A stretch of DNA of 6,208 bases from an uncultured Oscillospiraceae bacterium (GTDB taxonomy: Bacteria > Bacillota > Clostridia > Oscillospirales > Ruminococcaceae), in the NCBI GenBank assembly GCA_910578965.1, contig CAJTSP010000148.1, forward strand, positions 1 to 6,208. Reading direction: 5' to 3'. A model generated the notes under the pieces. That model saw only the letters and a list, made by a program, of their open reading frames with translations, was not told the DNA's origin and made no database searches. This document shows positions 1-4,331 of the stretch, piece by piece (position 1 is the first letter of the stretch; every line of letters begins with the position of its first letter). The translations under genes were made by a program, and so were the position numbers.

Positions 1-1073
1 GCTCCGCTTGGAACGAGCTGCGCCGCGCGGCCCTCGGGGTCTCGGGCGGTAAGGAGGGCCCCCGCCCGCTCAAACCGCACCAAAAATTCTACCGGGATGC
101 GCGGCCGCTCCCGCCGGTAAAGCTCCCTGAGCCGGGGCAGGGCCACACGGCTGGCGGCAGCATCCTTTGCGGTGCGCACCCCAAACATCCCTTTGCCAAC
201 CTCCCCGTCGAGATAGGCCGAGGTAAAGCCGGACCGGGAAAAGGTGTCCTGCAAAAGCCGGGCGTCGTACGGCCGGCCCTCCCGGGCGGCCAGGCAGGCG
301 TTTACCGCGCCGGCCACATACTCCGGCCCGCGCAGCCGCCCCTCGATCTTGGCGCTGCACACCCCGGCCGCCGCAAGCTCGGGCAGGCGGCCGATCACCG
401 AAAGGTCCTTGAGCGAGAGGTGGAAATCGGACACGGCCGGCCGGCGGGAGCCGCCGGCCGAAAAAGGCAGCCGGCAGCTACCTGCGCAGCTACCCCGGTT
501 GCCGCTGCGGCCTCCCAAAAAGGCGCTCATATAGCACTGGCCCGAAACCGACATGCACAGCGCCCCGTGCACAAACACCTCCAGCTCAATGCCGCAGGCC
601 TTGCGGACGGCCGCGATCTCGGCCAGGCTTGCTTCCCGCGCCAGGATCACCCGGGCAAAGCCCATGGCCTCGAGCTGCCGCGCGCCCGCGGGGGTATGCA
701 CGCTCATCTGGGTGGAGCCGTGCAAAGCAAGGCCCGGGGCCATCTGCCGTACAAGGGCGGCAGCCGCAAGGTCCTGTACAATTACCGCGTCCACCCCGGC
801 CTCGGCTGCGGCGCGCACCGCCTCGGCGGCCTCGGCTAGCTCGCGGGGGTAAAGCAGAGTGTTGAGGGCAAGGTATACCCTTACCCCCCGCGCACGGCAG
901 AAAGCCGCAGCCTGCATCAACTGCAGGGGCGTAAAATTGCCCGCCGAGCGGCGGGCACTGAAGCTGGTAAGCCCGAGATACACCGCGTCCGCACCGCTTG
1001 CCACAGCGGCGTGCAGCGACGCGGCATCCCCGGCGGGGGCCAGAATCTCGGGCAAAAGGGCATGGCCGTTCAT
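1..1073 (-). CDS. U32 family protein (peptidase U32 / RNA base hydroxylase-like), 3' end outside window
   Basis: The reading frame runs leftward from ATG at 1073 and is still open at the window edge, giving 357 full codons of the N-terminal part. The start MNGHALLPEILAPAGD is a typical U32 N-terminus. Residues 165-183 match the U32 signature (E-x-F-x2-G-[SA]-x-C-x4-G-x-C-x2-S, here EVFVHGALCMSVSGQCYMS), followed by GGRSGNRG and Cys196/Cys200. With Cys173 and Cys180 these make the four-cysteine set typical of the family. A KIEGR motif follows at about residue 235-245. The later SGFTSAYLDG / GMFGVRT segment resembles the long U32 + DUF3656 architecture, so a large part is probably missing. U32 members were named peptidases, but E. 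coli RlhA (23S rRNA C2501) and TrhP/YegQ (tRNA U34) act in RNA hydroxylation; an RlhA-like role is inferred here. AAAGG (1081-1085) lies 7 bases before the start. The start overlaps the zapA stop as ATGA, suggesting translational coupling. Confidence 0.93.
   Translation of the reverse strand, partial: MNGHALLPEILAPAGDAASLHAAVASGADAVYLGLTSFSARRSAGNFTPLQLMQAAAFCRARGVRVYLALNTLLYPRELAEAAEAVRAAAEAGVDAVIVQDLAAAALVRQMAPGLALHGSTQMSVHTPAGARQLEAMGFARVILAREASLAEIAAVRKACGIELEVFVHGALCMSVSGQCYMSAFLGGRSGNRGSCAGSCRLPFSAGGSRRPAVSDFHLSLKDLSVIGRLPELAAAGVCSAKIEGRLRGPEYVAGAVNACLAAREGRPYDARLLQDTFSRSGFTSAYLDGEVGKGMFGVRTAKDAAASRVALPRLRELYRRERPRIPVEFLVRFERAGALLTARDPEGRAAQLVPSG
438..460 (-). repeat. Perfect 10-bp inverted repeat inside the U32 gene
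   Basis: CGGCCGGCGG (438-447) and CCGCCGGCCG (451-460) are exact reverse complements around a 3-base loop. The region encodes a short loop segment (about GGSRRPA) between the RLPF and SDFHLSLKDL motifs, where family members vary. In mRNA it would be a very stable hairpin. No T tract follows on the coding strand, so it is not an intrinsic terminator. It may simply reflect GC-rich codons for Gly, Arg and Pro. Confidence 0.6.
474..494 (-). repeat. Tandem 9-base direct repeat in the U32 cysteine motif
   Basis: GCAGCTACC occurs at 474-482 and again at 486-494, a 12-base period. On the coding strand it reads GGTAGCTGC twice and encodes Gly-Ser-Cys-Ala-Gly-Ser-Cys (Cys196 and Cys200). Family members usually have CAQPCR at this place with the same C-x3-C spacing, so the repeat changes the intervening residues but not the spacing. 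Confidence 0.6.
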
Positions 1074-1414
1074 TCGCCGGCCTTTCCCCTTAAAAGGCGC
1101 AGCTCACGGTGCAGCCGCTCCACCTCGCGGCCGGCCTCCTCGGCGGCCTGCTGGGCCTTGGCGGCGTCCTCAAGGTAATCGCGGATCTGGGTGCGCATAT
1201 TGTCGGCCGCGCGCAGCGCCTTGTGCATCTCGTCGAGATACCCCAGCGCCGCCACCACCGCCGCGGTAGATACCGATGCGCTGGGGGTAGCCGACATAAT
1301 GTCCTTCATGTCCTGGTTTAGCTGTTCGGCCAGGCCGAGCACATATTCTTCTGTTTCCTCGCTTGCCACGATGTAGCTGGAACCGCACACCGTAAACCGG
1401 ACCTTGTTTGCCAT
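1070..1414 (-). CDS. zapA: Cell division protein ZapA
   Basis: This 114-residue cytoplasmic protein starts MANKVRFTVCGSSYIVASEE and fits the ZapA family (PF05164) in length and layout. Residues 1 to about 50 form the N-terminal beta/alpha head, with the 'YIVASEETEEYVLGLAEQLN' segment characteristic of the family. A hinge of Ser/Ala/Thr follows, then a charged helix from about residue 60 to 110 (LDEMHKALRAADNMRTQ... EEAGREVERLHRELRLL) that should form the dimer/tetramer coiled coil. ZapA binds FtsZ and cross-links protofilaments in the Z-ring. The start was chosen because AGAGGG (1423-1428) lies 8 bases upstream of the ATG at 1414. ATGs further upstream (1441 and 1462) would turn that ribosome binding site into coding sequence and add a basic tail absent from the family. 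The stop overlaps the next gene by 4 bases. It is the first gene of its operon. Confidence 0.92.
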   Translation of the reverse strand: MANKVRFTVCGSSYIVASEETEEYVLGLAEQLNQDMKDIMSATPSASVSTAAVVAALGYLDEMHKALRAADNMRTQIRDYLEDAAKAQQAAEEAGREVERLHRELRLLRGKAGE

Positions 1415-1422
1415 AAGGGTAT

Positions 1423-1428
1423 CCCTCT
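1423..1428 (-). promoter_or_regulatory. Ribosome binding site of zapA (decides the start)
   Basis: AGAGGG on the minus strand lies 8 bases upstream of the ATG at 1414. It is the only good Shine-Dalgarno match near the possible starts and excludes the longer N-terminal versions beginning at 1441 or 1462. Confidence 0.75.
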
Positions 1429-1499
1429 CTTTTTTATGCATAAGCCGCAGCGGGCGGCGCATCCGTCTGTTTTTGCAAAAGCAAAGCCGCGTGTTTCCT

Positions 1500-1528
1500 A
1501 TTATAATATAAATCTGCCGCGCTGCAAA
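1500..1528 (-). promoter_or_regulatory. Probable sigma-A promoter of zapA-U32
   Basis: On the minus strand there is a perfect -10 TATAAT (1500-1505) and, 17 bases upstream, TTTGCA (1523-1528), which matches 4 of 6 positions of TTGACA. Transcription would start near 1493, giving a leader of about 80 bases before the zapA ATG. The leader contains two 10-bp palindromes, TTTTGCAAAA (1471-1480) and TTATGCATAA (1434-1443), of unknown meaning. The -35 lies inside one arm of a 13-bp inverted repeat (1520-1565). Confidence 0.65.
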
Positions 1529-1565
1529 GCCCGCGGCACAAAATTTTTACGGGGGCTTTGCAGCG
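1520..1565. repeat. Perfect 13-bp inverted repeat overlapping the zapA -35
   Basis: CGCTGCAAAGCCC (1520-1532) and GGGCTTTGCAGCG (1553-1565) are exact reverse complements separated by 20 bases. The left arm contains the zapA -35 box on the minus strand. The same left arm can instead join a local hairpin, GCCGCG (1516-1521) with CGCGGC (1532-1537). It could be a protein-binding dyad upstream of zapA or, if transcribed, a hairpin with an alternative fold. Confidence 0.7.
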
Positions 1566-1594
1566 GCCTGCGGGCATGGGTCTCCCGCAGGCCG
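1564..1594. repeat. Perfect 11-bp hairpin with 9-base loop
   Basis: CGGCCTGCGGG (1564-1574) and CCCGCAGGCCG (1584-1594) pair perfectly around a 9-base loop. It starts where the previous 13-bp repeat ends, sharing two bases. Only GTTTGGGG follows on the plus strand, so it is a poor terminator. Its role is unknown. Confidence 0.65.
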
Positions 1595-1623
1595 TTTGGG
1601 GCCCTTTGCTTCTTCATTTTGCC

Positions 1624-1649
1624 GCCGCCCGGCGGGCGGCGCATTTTTT
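1624..1649 (+). terminator. Terminator-shaped hairpin with T6 tract, no gene upstream on this strand
   Basis: GCCGCCC (1624-1630) pairs with GGGCGGC (1634-1640) around GGC. After GCA comes TTTTTT (1644-1649), the shape of an intrinsic terminator reading rightward. An alternative stem, GGCGCA (1638-1643) with TGCGCC (1649-1654), can form around the T run. No rightward gene precedes it, so it would end antisense transcription from behind zapA, end a small RNA, or shield the glgP promoter. Confidence 0.4.
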
Positions 1650-1678
1650 GCGCCCTGGCGGGAATTTCCGTTTTTTTC

Positions 1679-1707
1679 TTGAAACAGAGCGGTTTTGCCG
1701 GTATAAT
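1679..1707 (+). promoter_or_regulatory. Strong sigma-A promoter of glgP
   Basis: TTGAAA (1679-1684, 5 of 6 matches to TTGACA) is followed after exactly 17 bases by a perfect TATAAT (1702-1707). The predicted start near 1714 leaves a leader of about 190 bases before glgP. It should drive glgP and the downstream GH13 gene together. No clear catabolite (cre) operator was found; only a weak AAAC-N6-GTTT dyad lies in the spacer. Confidence 0.8.
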
Positions 1708-1761
1708 AACATACAGGGCGGCCAAAACACGGTGTAAAGCCGGGCCGCACCGGCCAGGGCC

Positions 1762-1800
1762 CGCCCCGGTTTTTGCGCCGGGGCGCGCGGGTTGTTTTTT
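1762..1800 (+). promoter_or_regulatory. Leader hairpin with T-rich tract, possible transcription attenuator of glgP
   Basis: CGCCCCGG (1762-1769) and CCGGGGCG (1778-1785) form a perfect 8-bp stem with an 8-base loop. CGCGGG and then TTGTTTTTT (1792-1800) follow. The stem can extend with a bulge using CCC (1760-1762) and GGG (1789-1791), which brings it right up to the T tract. It lies downstream of the glgP promoter and upstream of the gene, the position expected for a leader terminator. Whether it terminates, and what would relieve it, cannot be told from the sequence. Confidence 0.45.
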
Positions 1801-1812
1801 GCCGCCATGCCC

Positions 1813-1833
1813 GCCCCGCTTTGTCTGCGGGGC
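1813..1833 (+). repeat. Second GC-rich hairpin in the glgP leader
   Basis: GCCCCGC (1813-1819) pairs perfectly with GCGGGGC (1827-1833) around a TTTGTCT loop. The C-rich and G-rich arms of this and the neighbouring leader hairpins are similar enough to pair with each other, so alternative folds are likely. Confidence 0.55.
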
Positions 1834-1856
1834 CCCGGGCGCGGCGGGGACATTTT

Positions 1857-1885
1857 GGGGCCGGCAGAGCCTTTTGCCCGGCCCC
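1857..1885 (+). promoter_or_regulatory. Hairpin abutting the glgP ribosome binding site
   Basis: GGGGCCGG (1857-1864) pairs perfectly with CCGGCCCC (1878-1885) around a 13-base loop, ending 4 bases before the Shine-Dalgarno sequence at 1890. As drawn it leaves the ribosome binding site free. It could help keep the site single-stranded or act as an mRNA-stabilising 5' structure. Confidence 0.5.
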
Positions 1886-1889
1886 CGAC

Positions 1890-1896
1890 AAGGGAG
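1890..1896 (+). promoter_or_regulatory. Ribosome binding site of glgP (decides the start)
   Basis: AAGGGAG ends 8 bases before the ATG at 1905. This fixes the start and excludes the longer in-frame extension from a TTG at 1773, which has no ribosome binding site and lies within the leader hairpins. Confidence 0.85.
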
Positions 1897-1904
1897 ACGA
1901 TCAA

Positions 1905-4313
1905 ATGCCTTCAAAACCGACCAAACAAGAACTTGAAAACCTGCTGCGCGCCACCCTGACCAGCGAATACGGCGTAGGGCTGGACGTTGCCAGCAACGCA
2001 CAGATCTACCGGGCGCTGGCCATCCTCTGCCGGAGGCGGATGAGCCGGCAGCACAAGGCGTTCCAGGCTAAGGCCTGCGGCGCGGGCAAAAAGCAGGTGT
2101 ATTACCTGTGCATGGAATTCCTGATGGGCCGCAGCCTCAAGATGAGCCTGTTCAACCTGGGGCTTAACGAGGTAGTAGAAAGCGTTTTGGCCGACCATGG
2201 CATCAAGTTAGAGGGTGTGTACGAGGAGGAGCCGGACGCGGGCCTCGGCAACGGCGGCCTGGGCCGTTTGGCTGCCTGCTATCTGGATGGCATGGCCACC
2301 ACCGGTATCCCGGGCACCGGGTACTCGATCCTGTACGAGTACGGCATCTTTAAGCAGAAGATTGTGGACGGCTGGCAGCAGGAGCGGGCAGACAACTGGC
2401 TGCCCGGCGGGCAGGTGTGGCTCAAGGCCCACCCGGACCAGGCCATCGAGATCAAGTTTGACGGGCATGTGGAGGAAATCTGGGACAACGGCTTCCATCA
2501 TGTGAACCACCGGGGCTATAACAGCGTGCTGGCCGTGCCGCACGACATGTATGTGCGCGGGTACGACTGCCCGGGCGTGGCCAAGCTGCGGCTGTGGCAG
2601 GCCAAGGCCCCGGATTTTGACATGAACAGCTTTAACGCCGGCGAGTACGGCAGCGCCATGAGCAAGAACGCCTCGGCCGAGCTGATCAGCAAAATTTTGT
2701 ACCCCAACGACAACCATGTGGAGGGCAAGATTTTGCGGCTGCGCCAGCAGTATTTCCTCTCGGCCGCTTCGATTGGCGATATTGTGCACAACCACCTGAA
2801 CCAGTACGGCACCCTCAACGACCTGCCGGACAAGGCCGCCATCCAGCTCAACGATACCCACCCCACCCTCGCCATCCCCGAGCTGATGCGCATTTTGCTG
2901 GACGAGTGCGGCTTTGACTGGGACTATGCCTTCAATATCTGCCAGCGCACCTTTGCCTACACCAACCACACGGTGATGAGCGAGGCGCTGGAAAAGTGGA
3001 GCATCGACATCTTTAAGATGACCCTGCCCCGCATCTATACCATTGTGCAGGAGATGGACCGGCAGTGCCGCATGGCGCTGGAAAAGGCTTTCCCGGGCGA
3101 CCAGGGCAAGATCGACTATATGGCCATTTTGGGCGACGGGCAGGTGCGCATGGCCAACATCTGCTGCTTTGTCTGCCATTCGATCAACGGCGTGTCCAAA
3201 CTGCACAGCGAGATTATCAAGGAAAGCGTTTTCCACGATTATTTCCTCTACAAGCCCCAGGCTTTCAAAAACGTGACCAACGGCATCGCCTACCGCCGCT
3301 GGCTGCTGGCCAGCAACCCCCGGCTGACAAGCCTTTTGAGCGAGACGATTGGCGACGGCTTTAAGCGGGACGCCTCAGAGCTTGCAAAATTTGCCGAATA
3401 TTCCGAGGACGCCTCCCTGCTGAAAAAGCTGGATGAGGTAAAGCGGGCCAACAAGCAGGAGTTTGCCAACTATCTCTACAAGGCCACCGGCCAGCAGATC
3501 GACCCGGACTCCATCTTCGACTGCCAGGTTAAGCGGCTGCACGAGTACAAGCGCCAGCACCTGAACGCCCTCAACATTGCGGCCCAGTACCTCTATCTCA
3601 AGAACAACCCGAACGCCGACCTGCCCGCCAAAACCTATATCTTTGGGGCCAAGGCCGCGCCCGGCTATTATATGGCCAAGCAGATCATCCGCCTGATCTG
3701 CAAGCTGGGCAAGCTGATTGACGAGGACGCCGCCGTGCGCCAGAAGCTTCGGGTGGTGTACCTGGAGGATTACAGCGTGAGCCTCTCGGAGCGGCTGATG
3801 CCGGCCAGCGAGGTAAGCGAGCAGATCAGCCTGGCCGGCACCGAGGCCAGCGGCACCGGCAACATGAAGTTTATGCTGAACGGCGCCATAACCCTGGGCA
3901 CCCTGGACGGCGCCAATGTGGAAATCGCCACCGCAGCCGGCATGGAAAACGAGATCATCTTTGGCATGCGCACCGCCGAGGTGAACCGGCTCAAGGCGAT
4001 GGGTTACCACCCCGCCATGTTCATCAACCAGGACAATATTGCCATGGAGGTGCTGAACCTTTTGGAGCACGGCTTTGGCGGCGAGGATTTCCACGAGGTG
4101 GTGAACAACCTGCGTACGGCCGACCCCTATATGGTGATGGCCGATTTCAAGGATTACCGCCGCGCCCAAAACGATTTGGCCGCGCTGTATGCCGACCGCA
4201 CCCGCTGGAACCAGATGAGCCTTGCCAACATCGCCCACAGCGGCATTTTCAGCGCCGACCGCAGCGTGCTGGATTACACCCGCGACATCTGGCAGGCAAG
4301 CCAGGTTCGCTGA
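1905..4313 (+). CDS. glgP: Glycogen/starch/maltodextrin phosphorylase (GT35)
   Basis: The 802-residue cytoplasmic enzyme releases glucose-1-phosphate from the non-reducing ends of alpha-1,4-glucans using inorganic phosphate and pyridoxal phosphate. Its length matches bacterial GlgP/MalP (about 800). The substrate-site motif DAGLGNGGLGRLAACYLD lies at 111-128 and LNDTHP at 315-320, with the catalytic His319. CQVKRLHEYKRQ contains Lys543, Arg544 and Lys549, equivalent to the phosphate-binding residues Lys568, Arg569 and Lys574 of rabbit muscle phosphorylase. EASGTGNMKF carries Glu647 and the PLP Schiff-base Lys655, with the 8-residue spacing of Glu672 and Lys680 in rabbit. The N-terminus is short and lacks the eukaryotic phosphorylation segment, so control is probably at expression. 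A strong promoter and structured leader precede it, and a GH13 gene follows 15 bases after the stop. Preference for glycogen or maltodextrin cannot be decided from the sequence; no damage is seen. Confidence 0.97.
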   Translation: MPSKPTKQELENLLRATLTSEYGVGLDVASNAQIYRALAILCRRRMSRQHKAFQAKACGAGKKQVYYLCMEFLMGRSLKMSLFNLGLNEVVESVLADHGIKLEGVYEEEPDAGLGNGGLGRLAACYLDGMATTGIPGTGYSILYEYGIFKQKIVDGWQQERADNWLPGGQVWLKAHPDQAIEIKFDGHVEEIWDNGFHHVNHRGYNSVLAVPHDMYVRGYDCPGVAKLRLWQAKAPDFDMNSFNAGEYGSAMSKNASAELISKILYPNDNHVEGKILRLRQQYFLSAASIGDIVHNHLNQYGTLNDLPDKAAIQLNDTHPTLAIPELMRILLDECGFDWDYAFNICQRTFAYTNHTVMSEALEKWSIDIFKMTLPRIYTIVQEMDRQCRMALEKAFPGDQGKIDYMAILGDGQVRMANICCFVCHSINGVSKLHSEIIKESVFHDYFLYKPQAFKNVTNGIAYRRWLLASNPRLTSLLSETIGDGFKRDASELAKFAEYSEDASLLKKLDEVKRANKQEFANYLYKATGQQIDPDSIFDCQVKRLHEYKRQHLNALNIAAQYLYLKNNPNADLPAKTYIFGAKAAPGYYMAKQIIRLICKLGKLIDEDAAVRQKLRVVYLEDYSVSLSERLMPASEVSEQISLAGTEASGTGNMKFMLNGAITLGTLDGANVEIATAAGMENEIIFGMRTAEVNRLKAMGYHPAMFINQDNIAMEVLNLLEHGFGGEDFHEVVNNLRTADPYMVMADFKDYRRAQNDLAALYADRTRWNQMSLANIAHSGIFSADRSVLDYTRDIWQASQVR

Positions 4314-4331
4314 GCCTGTATAGAGGATATG
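4311..4331 (+). other. In-frame glgP-GH13 junction with unusually close Shine-Dalgarno
   Basis: The glgP TGA (4311-4313) is in the same frame as the GH13 ATG (4329), with five sense codons between. The only Shine-Dalgarno-like sequence, AGAGG (4322-4326), sits just 2 bases before the ATG instead of the usual 5-9. No other in-frame ATG, GTG or TTG lies between the stop and 4329. The GH13 start may therefore depend on ribosomes finishing glgP. Confidence 0.6.

Larger units (their letters stand above)
1415..1904. other. Divergent non-coding region between zapA and glgP
   Basis: About 490 bases separate the divergent starts. The part next to zapA holds its leader and promoter (1415-1528). The middle (1516-1654) holds several overlapping inverted repeats and T tracts but no recognisable gene. 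The right part holds the glgP promoter (1679-1707) and a leader of about 190 bases with three GC-rich hairpins. Open frames crossing the region in several directions are rich in Arg, Pro, Gly and Ala, lack ribosome binding sites and resemble no protein I know, so I treat it as regulatory or RNA-coding. No riboswitch class was recognised. Confidence 0.7.

Noticed and set aside
1415..1462. Longer zapA starting at 1462 or 1441 on the minus strand
   Set aside because: The added residues are basic and not found in ZapA, and the AGAGGG ribosome binding site for the start at 1414 would lie inside the coding sequence.
1682..1695. Possible catabolite-control (cre) operator in the glgP promoter spacer
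   Set aside because: Only a 4-bp AAAC/GTTT dyad is present; it does not match the cre consensus well enough to call.
1773..1904. In-frame N-terminal extension of glgP from a TTG start (44 extra residues)
   Set aside because: The extension is Arg/Pro/Gly-rich, unlike any phosphorylase N-terminus, has no ribosome binding site and lies within the hairpin-rich leader. AAGGGAG with 8-base spacing supports 1905.
1807..1960. Small leader ORF starting at ATG 1807 and overlapping the glgP start in another frame
   Set aside because: No Shine-Dalgarno precedes it (the upstream bases are a T run) and the peptide is low-complexity. A leader peptide cannot be supported.
1436..2001. Open frames of over 160 residues on both strands across the intergenic region
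   Set aside because: Composition is Arg/Pro/Gly/Ala-dominated as expected from GC-rich non-coding DNA. There are no ribosome binding sites, the frames overlap known promoters and the glgP start, and no family is recognisable.
2208..4238. Long minus-strand frames of 342 and 287 residues opposite glgP
   Set aside because: They are mirror frames of a GC-rich gene; the plus strand encodes a complete phosphorylase with all catalytic motifs. The antisense products are Val/His/Leu-rich and match nothing.
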